Below, one piece after another: positions 1 to 11,180 of a DNA stretch of 64,000 nt. Both the position numbers and the translations under genes were made by a program. Location: NCBI GenBank assembly GCA_030770545.1, contig CM061098.1, positions 4,668,001 to 4,732,000 of the forward strand. Direction: 5' to 3'. The first letter of the stretch is position 1; each line of letters begins with the position of its first letter. The notes beneath the pieces are model-generated. The model was not told where the DNA came from, searched no databases, and saw nothing but the letters and a program-made list of their open reading frames with translations. This DNA is from Macropodus opercularis (Eukaryota > Chordata > Actinopteri > Anabantiformes > Osphronemidae).

Positions 1-886
1 GCATCAGATGCATCTGCTCCAGGAATCATCTCCACTGATGGAAACAGTAAATGTGAGCAGAGATCTGAGTCTGTGAAGAGCTGCCGCTATCGCTTCTCTA
101 CCGTCAGCTCCTCTGATGCTGGGACTTATCACTGTGCTGTGGCCACATGTGGACGGATTTTATTTGGAGAAGGAACCAAACTACAGATCGGTACGATTTC
201 ATGTTCAACAGAGGATGTGAAAAATAAGAACATGTCAACACACTCATCTTGTTCTTGATTAGAATCATTTAGTTTATTTCCTTTAATCCAGATCAAAAAG
301 AAAACGGACAGTTTGCTGCTCTGGTGACGTTAACAGTTTGTTTGACCATTTCTGTAATCGGACACATTGTTTTCATCTGTTGCCGAACTCCAAGATCAGT
401 GTGTGAGCAACGTAAAGGTGAGTGTTGTTTAGTTACCCACATATTTATTAGTGAAAGTATTATACAAATATTAACTGTTACACAACAGCAATTATTGGAC
501 ATAGTTTAATTTAATGTCGAAAAATAGTGAAAGTCAAAGTAAGCACTAAAACTATTCTATATTTTTATTTATAATTAGGAAGACAATATGTCTCTACACA
601 AGCAAAAGGTAGAAGGTCCAGCCAACCAGGGCACGATACCGTAAGTGAAGATACAAACCACATTTATTGTTTCTATTAAGATGATTCTCAGTAGCAACAA
701 CATGACATGAATAATGTTTTTGGTCCACAGACTGAAAGTGTAGAAGACCTGAATTATGCAGCGTTACATTTTTCTGGAGGAAAACGTACAAGAGGAAGGA
801 AGAAGAACGAGCTGAAGACTGAACAATGTGTTTATTCTGACATTAAACGTGGGCATAACTTACAACAAGCTGTAGGTTTGGTTTAG
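1..886 (+). CDS. nitr: NITR unit 1, type A (ITIM tail), 5'-truncated by window edge
   Basis: This is the 3' part of a novel immune-type receptor, an inhibitory-type cell-surface Ig receptor of fish lymphoid or NK-like cells. Exons: I domain 1-190 (partial), transmembrane 292-417, cytoplasmic 579-640 and 731-886. The I-domain end shows YHCAVATC followed by the J-like FGEGTKLQI. The membrane exon has a hydrophobic run after GQFAALV that ends in FICCR. The tail carries LNYAAL, a canonical ITIM (L-x-Y-x-x-L), and CVYSDI, which is ITIM-like but has Cys at Y-2. All splice sites are GT-AG and phases agree (1,1,0). A poly(A) signal lies at 1252-1257. The signal and V exons lie outside the window. The tail reads STQAKG, as in unit 4; units 6, 11 and 12 read STQEKG. 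NITR identity is inferred from domain order and motifs. Confidence 0.82.
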
Positions 887-1470
887 AATCTGAACTTCAG
901 TAAAAGTAAAGCTGGTCCGTTCCACTTAAACTTGACTCATGAAGAGGTTATGATAAAGGTCAAGGTCAGCGCACAGACGAGCGTTCTATGATGCCTGTTC
1001 AATCACAGTTTGAATCCTCGTGTGTGTAAATTGAACGTCATGTGCGTGAATTTCAAAATGAACTTTTACATTGTGAGATGATTTAGGATGAAATAACAGG
1101 CTGTAATATTAATGTGATTTCATCAGTTCCTTCAAACTATGGATTTGGGAGACGCATTATTATTATTTAAATTGCTGTAACCGTGACTACGTTTTTCTTT
1201 GTTTATGTCAAGTATTTAAAAATTAATCTGTGCTTGAAGTATTATGTCAACAATAAATGAAGTTGCTTGTCCTTGTGTTTAAGACCTTAAAAAAGTAAAT
1301 AAGACCATCATGGGTTCATGGAGGCTCTTTATTTATATTGCAGAGTGAATCATAGTGCAGACATTAATTAGGAAGGTTTAAACAAATACACAAATTTATT
1401 CTAACACACAAACATAAAGGCTAAATAGAAGATAGCTAACAGGGCAGCATCACTGAGGTGCTGTATAAAA

Positions 1471-2247
1471 CAGGGGTTAACTCTAATTACCTGGGGGCCA
1501 CAGGAGGCAGAGTCTGGTTGAGGTTGGGCCACATCTCGTATTCCACAAAAAACTCTTTGTTAAAAATATCTACTCTTCTCAAATGTCATTACTAATAGTT
1601 GTTTAACTTCAAAGGATTCTTCTGAACATAAACTGTTCTGAATGTGAACGGACTCTTGAAGAACATGAACAGTTCTTCTGAACATGGCTGCTCTTGCCTC
1701 CTCTCACACAGCTGAGTCACATTTGGCTCAAGACCCTCAGTATGACTTGAACACGAATTTTGAATTTTACCCTCTGTTCAGCACTTCTTACAATTGAAAA
1801 CTAAAAACACATACTTAAGACAGCATTCATGAAAAAGACAATCATATTGTAGTGGTAGTAACACTGTGTCTGCGGCCGCTGTCCCACTGTTTATGGCTTA
1901 GAATAGCTATGTGTCCATTATGTCCAGGTGTTGTAGTGTTGACGTGTTTATTTGTTGTGTGTTACGTTGTTATGTGAGTATAAGTAAAGGATGTCGACCG
2001 GCACCGTGACGGTAGGTGATGTGTGTTGTGGTTACGCTGATCCAAGAGCAAAAGAAGCTGCTGAAGCCAAAGGCGCGATTAGCTGTAGCTTAGCTTAGCT
2101 TAGCTTAGCTGCACCACTTAGCTGCACCACTTAGCTCGCTAGCAGACGGTGTCAATCCAAACCTACGGATCATTACAATATAAAAACTTCAGGACCACAT
2201 CAACCTTAACATCCATCTCGTCCTGCGGCCGCGGGTTTGAGACCCTG
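1471..2247. mobile_element. hAT-like non-autonomous element, copy 1
   Basis: The block starts CAGGGGTTAACTCTAATTACC and ends with GGGTTTGAGACCCTG, approximate terminal inverted repeats of the kind seen in fish hAT elements. Its left end continues with a GGGGGCCACAGGAGGCAGAG stretch, which I recognise as typical of a common fish hAT family. It has no transposase frame. Inside is a short TTAGC tandem array (about 2088-2112). Related copies follow units 4 and 11, and an inverted copy lies near 28.3 kb. I could not find a clean 8 bp target duplication here. Confidence 0.55.
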
Positions 2248-2955
2248 GTCTGGATGATGTATTCTGTGTTAATGCTGCTTTGAGTCAGGTTTCTGAATTA
2301 TTCTGTTAAATCATGTTCAGTCATCATCCATTATTTTAACAATGACAAGACCAAATAAGTTAGGTTTCAACTTTAACTTCTCGTTTATCTCTCAGGACCT
2401 AAAGCCATCGTGTCAAAATAATATTTGTTCCAAACTTCAGTGAACAAAAACAAGCAAATTGACAAAATTAATTAACAAATATTTACTTGCAAAACATGTT
2501 GTGCTAAGAATCAGCTTTGACGTTTTAAAGACTCTGGGGTCAAATACAACAGCAGCTTGGGGTTTGTTTGGTTTTGTTGTTGGAAATTTAAAAGCTGTTG
2601 TTAATAAAACTTAAATGTACTTTCTGTAGTAGCTTTATTGCAGCTTCGTGGTGGAACATCATAGCTACAACAACACTGCTTTGTGCACATAATGCAGATG
2701 GTATGAAACTAACAGAGGACAAAAAAAAAAACAACATAGAGAATTAAAGAGGGATCTCAAAAGAAGAGGGAGATGTTAAAGGTGAATGAAAATAGAGGTA
2801 ATACTCACTGCAGAGACCAGGATGAGACCAGTGTGACAGGAAGTGAGTTTTTGACTCTATTATGTGAAAACCAATCAGATGCATTTGACACGTACGTCTC
2901 CCCTCCTTCACTCACTGAAATGCCAGCAACTCTCCCCGTAAGACGCAATGTCAAG
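2248..2955. other. Shared 5' flank of NITR unit 2
   Basis: There is no gene here. This non-coding block recurs, with indels, upstream of units 8 (inverted, about 27.2-28.3 kb) and 12 (about 36.7-37.9 kb). It includes a stretch around an AACAGCAGCTTGGGGTTTG sequence and ends in the promoter-proximal region with the CCAAT box. An open reading frame beginning at 2773 runs in frame into the signal exon, but I read this as untranslated leader. Confidence 0.6.
2871..2955 (+). promoter_or_regulatory. Conserved NITR proximal promoter with CCAAT box (unit 2)
   Basis: AACCAATCAGATGCATTTGA lies about 85 bp upstream of the start codon and is followed by a CTCCTTCACTCACTG block. The same CCAATCAG occurs at the same distance in unit 3 (6606), unit 4 (11862), unit 5 (15536), unit 6 (18988), unit 8 (minus, 27260-27267), unit 11 (33603) and unit 12 (37798). 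Units 7, 10 and 13 have CCAATCAC twice. Unit 14 has GCCAATCAGATGCG. Unit 15 has an inverted CCAAT at 50137-50141. No TATA box is obvious. The role as promoter is inferred from position and conservation across divergent units. Confidence 0.5.
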
Positions 2956-4638
2956 ATGATGGTGTTATGGGTTGGACTGCTTGTTCTGCATCCAGGTTGT
3001 AAGTACTGCAAACTTCTGTCCATTTGTTCTGTCAGTCAACAATGTTCAAACCAGTTAAGTCACATCTTACACTAAGTTGCTACAATGTTAATCGATTTAA
3101 ATTCATGTTTTCTGTTCCTTCAGATTCTCAGGTTCCAGTGATCACTGTTGAGTTGGGTGAACCTGCGACCGTCTCATGCGTGTTACCTAATGATTCTGTC
3201 AGCAATGAAGAGCTGACGTGGTACAAACAGAGGACTGGAGATAAACTACAAACCATTGTGACAGTGTGGAGCTCTGACCGTGGACAGTACACAGAGTACG
3301 CACAAGAGTTTTCTGAATCAAAATTGACTGTAATAAAAACTAAGAGCTTTAGCAACTTGACCATTTTGAAGACAACTGAAGAAGATGAAGCGATTTATCA
3401 CTGTGCTGTAAGCGAAGGTATTAATTCTGCATGGAGTGGAGCATATGTGTTAGTAAAAGGTAATAATGTCATTTGACTTTATAAACATTATATCTGTTAG
3501 AATGTACAAATTCAATTCATGTGATGTTTTAATATATTTCTAATAAATGTGAAACTCACTTAAAGTTATTTTGTTTTACACAGGAATCACAGAGAGGACG
3601 TCAAACTATTCTGTTGTTCAGACGTCGACCGTCTCTGATCCAGTCCGTCCAGGAGACTCAGTGACTCTCCAGTGTTCAGTCCTCTCTGACTCTGGCAACA
3701 AGACGTGTCCAGGAGGTCTCAGTGTTTACTGGTTCAGAGCCGCATCAGATGCATCTGCTCCAGGAATCATCTCCACTGATGGAAACAGTAAATGTGAGCA
3801 GAGATCTGAGTCTGTGAAGAGCTGCCGCTATCGCTTCTCTACCGTCAGCTCCTCTGATGCTGGGACTTATCACTGTGCTGTGGCCACATGTGGACGGATT
3901 TTATTTGGAGAAGGAACCAAACTACAGATCGGTACGATTTCATGGTAAATGACGTATTATTCAAGGTATGTTCGTGATTTAACAAGGATTAGATTTGGGT
4001 ATTTCTTTGTATTCCAGAACAAACCATAGAGGTTAAATTCATTGCACTGGTGACATCAATAATCCTTTTGGCCATTTCTGTGATTGGACACAGCGTTTTC
4101 ATGTGTTCTCACGCTTCAAGCCCAGTGAACGAACAATCTAACGGTAAGATAATTTTATATTTGTTTATCATTACGTAGCCTTAAATAACTAGCAGTAGCA
4201 CAAATCTATTTAGAGACCAACATGCGGTCACACATGGCCAAGGTTAGAATTTCCTGCATTTTGCTTTACTTCCTTGTTCGCGCCATCAAGAGCAATAGTT
4301 GCAGCAGTAACGTAGTAAAACTGCATATACTGTACTTCTCTATGCAGCAATATTATATTTAAACTACTGCCTTATGATTTGTTGTCCTTAATTAAACATC
4401 TAGCTCCTGTTGCTCTACAACAACATAGAGGTGGTTGGAACAGTCAACAGGTAAAGTGTTTAACGACTGAATTAGCTTTAAACACGTCGTGTTTTTCTGT
4501 TAACTATCATTTCTTACGTTTTCCTAGAGGGAAGAGGACAAATGGGTTTATTCTGCTGTCGTCTTTACTGTGATGAAAACGGAGGACGGTGCCGTGACAC
4601 AAGTAAGAGCAGCAGAAAGAGAGAGGCTCTTGTTGTGA
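2956..4638 (+). CDS. nitr: NITR unit 2, type B (short YSAVV tail)
   Basis: Exons: signal 2956-2998, V 3124-3459, I 3584-3931, membrane 4018-4143, tail 4404-4450 and 4528-4638; 336 residues. The leader is MMVLWVGLLVLHPG. The V domain has VSCVLP, WYKQR and AIYHCAV and ends SAWSGAYVLVKG. The I domain has six cysteines, VYWFRAAS, DAGTYHCAVATC and the J-like FGEGTKL. The membrane exon reads VKFIALVTSIILLAISVIG without a charged residue, so DAP12-type partnering is not suggested. The tail holds one tyrosine motif, WVYSAVVF, and ends ERLLL-stop. CDR2-like WSSDRGQYTEY is shared only with unit 11. There is a poly(A) signal at 4883-4888. All introns are GT-AG with matching phases. Confidence 0.82.
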
Positions 4639-5760
4639 AGGCTCTTGGTTTGACATCGTGACTTGAGTCTATTTTATTGTTTTATTTTGTAATCGTGTGT
4701 AACTGTGTACATGCTAAGATGTTTCAGTTTCATTGTTTAATGGGTTAGTTCTCTTGATTACATCAAGTAAATGCAACTGCTTCAGTTTATATTCTATGCT
4801 GCGTGTGTTGCCTGCTGTTGTCCCACATCAAGTCAACCTGAAAAGCATCTTGGTTTTGTGTTTTTGTGGGAACTTTTCTTTTAATAAATGTAAGATGTTC
4901 AAACGTTTGTTGGAGTGTTTATGACTAAATCTGAACATAAATATTTGAATGCATGGATGTAGTTTTTCCACTGAGTGAAGAATCAAGAGTTTATACAAAA
5001 ATAAATGAATTTTTGCTGCTTCTGTCTTTATTTTCGACTAATTTTCTGACATGACTGTTCCTAGATCGACCTTATTAGACGTCACAGACTAGGATCAAAG
5101 AGAAAGAAACAGGAAACTTAGGAGAGTTAACGGTTAAGGTTTGAGTCCTTTCGTTTGCCTCCAGACTCCCAGACCTGTTGCTATTTAACATTTACTTGTC
5201 TTAATTGTGTCTTGGCTATTTTTCGCTTCCTTCCTTTCCTTCAAACCAAACTTTGAAAATATGTAGTTTTATTGGATTTTAATTAGACAAAAGTGGCCAA
5301 GATACCGTAGAGCCAAGTGGTACAATATCAATATAAATATGAAAGAGCTGAAGACCTGAAAATGCTCCAGAGCCTTGTTCAACACGTCATGAAAACAACA
5401 GAGACTGAGTAGTTTCACAGCCTTTCAAGTCAGACACGTTGCACTGCCCTGTGATCCTGCACCTCCAGTGTATTATATACTGCACCAGTCATCCACACTT
5501 TTCCAGCTTTACTCTGGTGCTGAACTACTGTAGGATCAACATGAGCAAATGTTTGAATGGTCTAAATAACAGCTCTTAAATGTCAACAGTACTGCTGTGG
5601 TATTTTACCGCGGCTAAATATAGGACCTTTACCCTATCGGCAGTGGTAGCGCACAGTGTTAACAAACAAGCTAAGAAGACGCAACTGGCTCTGGAAACTC
5701 ACGGCTTGATTGGTGAGTAAATGATTCCATGTGACCATATGTGCAGGACATACTGTATTG
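4639..5760. other. Unit 2 3' region and partial intergenic block R
   Basis: The 3' UTR runs to about 4,905. From about 5,400 to 5,760 lies a shortened copy of a repeated intergenic block (called R here), which is fuller at 18,060-18,660, 24,150-24,760 (inverted), 31,020-31,660 and 42,990-43,620 (inverted). I see no gene in it. Confidence 0.55.
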
Positions 5761-5838
5761 GTATGATCTTATGATAAACTACAGACATGTAATATCCTGA
5801 TGAGTCTTTCTGAAGTTAGTTCTTTCTTTGTTTTCTAG

Positions 5839-5935
5839 AACAGAAAGTTAATTCTGAATTCATTGCTCTGGTGATACTAATGATCTGGCCGTTTCTGTGA
5901 TTAAATGTTCTTATCTGTTTCACTTAAAACTTCTT
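5839..5935 (+). pseudogene. NITR transmembrane exon relic
   Basis: After a TTTTCTAG acceptor the sequence reads EQKVNSEFIALVILM, which matches the membrane exons of units 7 and 13. The frame then breaks before the end of the hydrophobic run. No V or I exon lies upstream, so this is an isolated remnant of a NITR gene. Confidence 0.6.
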
Positions 5936-6141
5936 TAAATCTGATCTTAACATGTTTGTATAAAAGACTATTGGACAGAACAAGGAGGTAAAACAAAGCA
6001 CATACCAGGATGAGACAAAGGAGGAAATGCAGTTTTTTTTCTTCTGTGATACCAAACCACGTGCGTCTGACCAACCACTAACTATACCACCTCCACCACT
6101 AGCACAGTGACAAGGCTCTAAAGTGTTTAGACAGTGTGACC

Positions 6142-6184
6142 ATGATCATGTTCTGGGTTAGCTGCTCCTCCTTCACCAAGGATG
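6142..6184 (+). pseudogene. NITR signal-peptide exon relic
   Basis: The sequence reads MIMFWVSCSSFTKDG. It aligns with functional leaders such as MTTIWVTLLLLHQG but is frameshifted in the hydrophobic part and lacks a good donor. Flanking DNA from about 5,930 to 6,270 recurs inverted at about 46,490-46,810. No V exon follows. Confidence 0.6.
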
Positions 6185-6690
6185 GAAGTATTTGGGTTCT
6201 TTAATGGTGCCACAGTGAAATAGTGTCTAAATGGAACCTAGATGTGTTTTATGTGAGTAGTTTCCCTTTAATGTAATTTTGCTTTATTCCCAGTAGTCCA
6301 TGAGTCTGTGTCAGACATCAGGGGAGATGCCTGAAGCTCTCAGATGACGTGAGAGGTCTGTTAACACACCTGTACAGAATCTTTGGTTTTTATCTATATG
6401 TTACATTTAGCTGTGATAACAACCACAACAACTGTTTTTAAGACTGAAGTAACATGAAAAGAAAAAAAACATACAGAAAAAGTGAGAGATCTCAAAAGAA
6501 GAGTGAGATGTTAAAAGTGAATGAAAATAGAGGTAATACTCACTGCAGAGACCAGGATGAGACCAGTGTGACAGGAAGTGAGTTTTTGACTCTATTATGT
6601 GAAAACCAATCAGATGCATTTGACACGTACGTCTCCCCCCCTTCACTCACTGAAATGCCAGCAACTCCCCCCGTAAGACGCAATGTCAAG

Positions 6691-8375
6691 ATGATGGTGT
6701 TATGGGTTGGACTGCTTGTTCTGCATCCAGGTTGTAAGTACTGCAAACTTCTGTCCATTTGTTCTCTCAGTCAAAAATGTTCTAACCAGTTAAGTCACAT
6801 CTTACACTAAGTTGGTACAATGTTAATTCATTTAAATTCATGTTTTCTGTTCCTTCAGATTCTCAGGTTCCAGTGATCACTGTTGAGTTGGGTGAACCTG
6901 CGACCGTCACCTGCGTGTTACCTAATGATTCCATCGGTAGTGAAGAGGTGATGTGGTACAAGCAGAGGACTGGAGATAAACTACAAACCATTGTGACAGT
7001 GTGGAGCTCCAGACACACACAGTACGCAGCAGAGTTTTCTAAATCTAAATTGACTGTAATAAAAACTAAGAACTTTAGCAACTTGACCATTTTGAAGACA
7101 ACTGAAGAAGATGAAGCGATTTATCACTGTGCTGTAAACAAAGGTATTAATTCTGCATGGAGTGGAGCATATGTGTTAGTAAAAGGTAATAATGTCATTT
7201 GACTTTATAAACATAACATTTCTGTTACAATGGACAAATTCAATTCATGTGATGTTTTAATATATTTCTAATAAATGTAAAATTCATTTAAAGCCATTTA
7301 AGTCATTTTGTTTTTCACAGGAAACACAGAGAGGACGTCAAACTATTCTGTTGTTCAGACGTCAACAGTCTCTGATCCCGTCCGTCCAGGAGACTCAGTG
7401 ACTCTCCAGTGTTCAGTCCTCTCTGACTCTGGCAACAAGACGTGTCCAGGAGGTCTCAGTGTTTACTGGTTCAGAGCCGCATCAGATGCATCTGCTCCAG
7501 GAATCATCTCCACTGATGGAAACAGTAAATGTGAGCAGAGATCTGAGTCTGTGAAGAGCTGCCGCCATCGCTTCTCTACCGTCAGCTCCTCTGATGCTGG
7601 GACTTATCACTGTGCTGTGGCCACATGTGGACGGATTTTATTTGGAGAAGGAACCAAACTACAGATCGGTACGATTTCATGGTAAATTACGTATTATTCA
7701 AGGTATGTTCGTGATTTAACAAGGATTAGATTTGGGTATTTCTTTGTATTCCAGAACAAACCATAGAGGTTAAATTCATTGCACTGGTGACGTCAATAAT
7801 CCTTTTGGCCATTTCTGTGATTGGACACAGCGTTTTCATGTGTTCTCACGCTTCAAGCCCAGTAAACGAACAATCTAACAGTAAGATAATTTTATATTTG
7901 TTTATCATTACGTAGCCTTAAATAACTAGCAGTAGCACAAATCTATTTAGAGACCAACATGTGGTCACACATGGCCAAGGTTATAATTTCCTGCATTTTG
8001 CTTTACTTCCTTGTTCGCGCCATCAAGAGCAATAGTAACAGCAGTAACGTAGTAAAACTGCATATACTGTACTTCTCTATGCAGCAATATTATATTTAAA
8101 CTACTGCCTTATGATTTGTTGTCCTTAATTAAACATCTAGCTCCTGTTGCTCTACAACAACATAGAGGTGGTTGGAACAGTCAACAGGTAAAGTGTTTAA
8201 CGACCGAATTAGATTAAAACACGTCGTGTTTTTCTGTTAACTATCATTTCTTACGTTTTCCTAGAGGGAAGAGGACAAATGGGTTTATTCTGCTGTCGTC
8301 TTTACTGTGATGAAAACGGAGGACGGTGCCGTGACACAAGTAAGAGCAGCAGAAAGAGAGAGGCTCTTGTTGTGA
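6691..8375 (+). CDS. nitr: NITR unit 3, type B
   Basis: Exons: signal 6691-6733, V 6859-7185, I 7321-7668, membrane 7755-7880, tail 8141-8187 and 8265-8375; 333 residues. The V domain reads TCVLPNDSIGSEEVMWY, has the short CDR2-like WSSRHTQYAAEF, and ends YHCAVNKGINSAWSGAYVLVKG. The I domain differs from unit 2 by about one residue (CRHRF). The membrane exon ends with A instead of G before the donor, turning the junction residue Ala into Thr. The tail has WVYSAVVF. A poly(A) signal lies at 8609-8614. Every exon is open and spliced by GT-AG, so the gene looks functional. Confidence 0.82.
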
Positions 8376-8955
8376 AGGCTCTTGGTTTGACATCGTGACT
8401 TGAGTCTATTTTATTGTTTTATTTTGGAATCGTATGTAACTGTGATGTTTCAGTTTCATTGTCTAATGGGTTGGTTCTCTTTATTACGTCAAGTAAATGC
8501 AACTGCTTCAGTTTATTTTCTATGCACCGTGTGTTGCCTGCTGTTGTCCCACATCAAGTGAACCTGAAAAGCATCTTTCTTTTGTCTTTTTGTGGGAACA
8601 TTTCTTTTAATAAATGTAAGATGTTCAAACTTTTGTTGGAGTGTTTATGACTAAATCTGAACATAAATATTTGAATGCATGCATGTAGTTTTTCCACTGT
8701 TTGAATAATCAAGAGATTATACAAAAACAAAAATAAATGAATTTTTGCTGCTTCTGTCTTTATTTTTGACTAATTTGCTGACATGACTGTTCCTAGAACA
8801 ACCTTATTAGACGTCACAGACTAGGATCAAAGAGAAAGAAACAGGAAACCTAAGTTAAAGGTTTAGGTTTGAGTCGTTTCGTTTGCTGCAGCCCTCCCAT
8901 ACCACCTTCCTCTTCTTCAACGGAGGAGAGGCGGGGGGTGATCGGAGACGGCAGG

Positions 8956-9558
8956 TCAGGTAGGTTGCCTCTTTTTCACCTCGCTGGGGTGGGGAGGACG
9001 ACCTCTCGCTGCCACTGTTGCAAACGAGTGCTTACCCCATGGGCTGGTGTTAGCTGGCTTAGCCTGCTGGTTGGGCTGCTGACTGGTCTGTCTGGGTGCC
9101 CTGGCCATGTCCTGCCTGCCCCTGGCTGCTGCGGCTGCGGCAGCAAAGCCAGCCCTGGGCGCCTGGGGAGGACGTGGGGTGAGTTTTCGTGGTAGGCAGA
9201 GGTTGAAAGCTTCACCCTCTTGTTTTCTGAGAGTGCTGGTCTCTTTCATTTTCTCCAAGGCTGGTCCAAAAAGACCCTTGGAGGAGTCGTATGTGGCATC
9301 CATCATCTCTGCCTTCTGAGCATCACTCAAACCCGACAGGTTCAACCAGAGGGCTCTCTCTCCAGAGACTGCCAGCCCCATCACTCGGCCAGAGCCCTGA
9401 ACCGCTCCCCTGAAAGAGCGCAGGATGAGGTCATTTACAATGCAAATCTCATCCCACAGAACCGGGTTAGGAGACCCTGAGTCCAGCTGGCGTCCCATCT
9501 CCTCTAAAATCTCAGCCTGGTATGCTGACAGCAGGGTAGCAGCATTCAGAGAACACAC
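8956..9558 (-). pseudogene. Retrotransposon gag-like protein, C-terminal part (frameshifted)
   Basis: This is a 200-residue frame. Its conserved core includes YQAEILEEMGRQLDSGSP, LWLNLSGLSDAQKAEMMD and GLFGPALEKM, followed by an Ala-rich and basic RGRQ region and ending in a stop. The frame is one base off from the upstream gag frame that ends at 9546. Codons just upstream of its Met (about 9,560-9,590) look like a continuation of the same protein, so the Met is not a true start. The likely role was nucleoprotein formation for a DIRS-type element. The break means it is probably no longer functional unless frameshifting is used. Confidence 0.6.
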
Positions 9559-10505
9559 AGACTGGGCTGCGTATTTATACGTTCTCTGAAAAATGGAGGC
9601 GGCAGAGAGGTATTAGAAGCGGCAGACATAGTTCTGCGGTTAGGGTGAAGGTGATATGCCACTGAAGGCTCCACCGCTGGGGGTTCGGACAGCCCCAGCT
9701 CCGCCATGTTCTGGATCTCCAGCTTAGAGTAACCCTTGGTAGGAAGTTTACTCTTAAAGGGGCTTGACCAGTAACGGCCCAGTTCCCTCATGCAAGCAGG
9801 GACTGCCGGTAAGAGCTGTTTGGATGGCGCCTGAGCTGGCGGAAGCCTCTTACCATCATATAAGTCCCTCTCTACCCCCTCAGAGTCTTGTGCTGCCGGC
9901 CATGGGATGCTAAGCCTGGCTGCAGCTCGTTTACAAACCTCATACAGGTCGTTCTCGACTGGGGGAACAGCGTCTGAGGCACTGGGAGGCCTGGACTGCT
10001 GTGCGGGGAAGGTGGAGTCTTCGTCCTCTTCCTCCATATCATCTGAGTCGAGGAGGTCAGAGCCGCAGTCTGCCTCGTCGCCGGGTTCTCCCTCCCCGCG
10101 TTCGAGGAGTTCCTCAAACAGCGGGGGCACGAGTGGAGATTCAATGTCCATCGCGTCCGCCCAGCTCATCTTAGCTCGCGGAGGATGAATGTCGGTAGTA
10201 GGGGTGGTAGCTGCCAGACAGGGGTCCTGACTGTTAGCCGCCGCTACTCTTAACCTCCTTTTCAGGATCTTTACTGGCATTCCCGCACAGTTTGGGCACA
10301 CTTGCGGGTCAGCCAGTGAAGCTTGTGCATGCTTAACGCCCATACAGGCTATGCACATAGGGTGAGGGTCCCTGCCCGACACCGACGAGCCGCATGACGC
10401 GGGGCACGGGTGGGATGCAGCCTCTTTCGTCTTCGGCTCCGGACCTTTGGTCGGTGTGGCGGCCGCCGACATCGTAAAGGACAGAAGGGAGACTGTGTGG
10501 AACAC
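9546..10505 (-). pseudogene. Retrotransposon gag-like protein, N-terminal part
   Basis: This is a 319-residue frame; an alternative Met at 10472 (MSAAATPTKGPEPK) may be the real start. Residues about 33-75 hold a Cys-rich pattern, CPASC then CIACMG then CPNC, with an intervening HPMC and HAQASL, like the zinc-finger-like N termini of fish DIRS gag proteins. An acidic stretch (EEEDEDS) and a basic part follow. The frame ends near 9546, where the homologous protein should run on into the frame at 8956-9558, so there is one frameshift near 9,580. Confidence 0.6.
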
Positions 10506-10511
10506 AAAAAG

Positions 10512-10848
10512 GCCCGTTGTGACACGTTAGCCTTATGTAGAACCAGTGTAGGACACGGGGTACAATTCCCGCGCCCGGCACAGATACGGGGTTAGCTCGC
10601 CTTGACGCGTTAGCTAGACACCGTTGTCCGGTTTAGTTGGGGTTGAGTCCAAGCTAAGCACGGGGTTCAGAACTAGCTCGCCTTGACACGTTAGCCAGCG
10701 TCTGAAAAACTTTCCCGGCTGACAAACTAATGCTAGCCGAGACTATAGATGGCTCGCCGTGACGCGTTAGCCTGAGTTACGCTAGCGCACTACGAACGTA
10801 AACGAATACGAGGTAGCCGAGGAAAACAGTTCGCCGTAACACGTACAC
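10512..10848 (-). repeat. Degenerate tandem array, period about 80 bp, in retrotransposon leader
   Basis: The motif GCTCGCCNTGACRCGTTAGC, or close variants, occurs at about 10512, 10595, 10676, 10752 and 10829. The spacings are 83, 81, 76 and 77 bp. DNA between the motifs is weakly similar. The array sits just upstream (minus strand) of the gag start, where a promoter or packaging leader would be expected. Confidence 0.6.
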
Positions 10849-11180
10849 CGTCTCCTAAAGCGTATGCAATAATTATGGTTACCCAGCGCACTCAAGGCTT
10901 ATACCTGAGACCTGCGTTCGGCGACGTGTTCCTTGACGGGTCGTCTGTGAACTGTTTAACAGATACCAGGTTGCCTGGATACGCTGAGGGAGCTTCTAGT
11001 TTCTCACGGGAAGAAAGCGAGAATGGCTTAGGAGGGGAGGTCGACCGTGTCAATATGAGGTGGGCGGAGCCTGGACACGGCTCGACCTGTCTGTCAGGGA
11101 CAGACGTGATGTCATTGGAGCTTCCATAGTTGGTCACGCCGGAGCGGTTCCCATAGTGAAACACCGAGCGAAGTTAGAAA

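Larger units (their letters stand above)
8887..11180 (-). mobile_element. Truncated DIRS-like retrotransposon inserted in the NITR cluster
   Basis: The left limit is where the NITR 3' flank (TTTGAGTCGTTTCGTTTGC) stops matching other units. The right limit is where block R resumes (AACAGTACAGCTGTGC). The insert is GC-richer than its surroundings and holds a gag-like gene on the minus strand with a repeat-rich leader (10,500-11,160). No reverse transcriptase or tyrosine recombinase is present, so the element is cut off after gag. About 500 bp of the host block found in other copies is missing at the joint. The DIRS assignment rests on the zinc-finger-like N terminus and a central region resembling abundant fish DIRS gag proteins. 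It is an inference. Confidence 0.6.

Noticed and set aside
2805..3364. Long minus-strand frames under signal and V exons (72-78 codons), repeated in every unit
   Set aside because: They are antisense shadows of conserved exons, repeated only because the exons are duplicated; no domain or splice logic.
3406..3890. CACTGTG heptamers in the YHC codons of V and I exons, resembling recombination signals
   Set aside because: They are forced by the Tyr-His-Cys coding sequence, with no 12/23 spacer and nonamer, and NITR genes are not known to rearrange.
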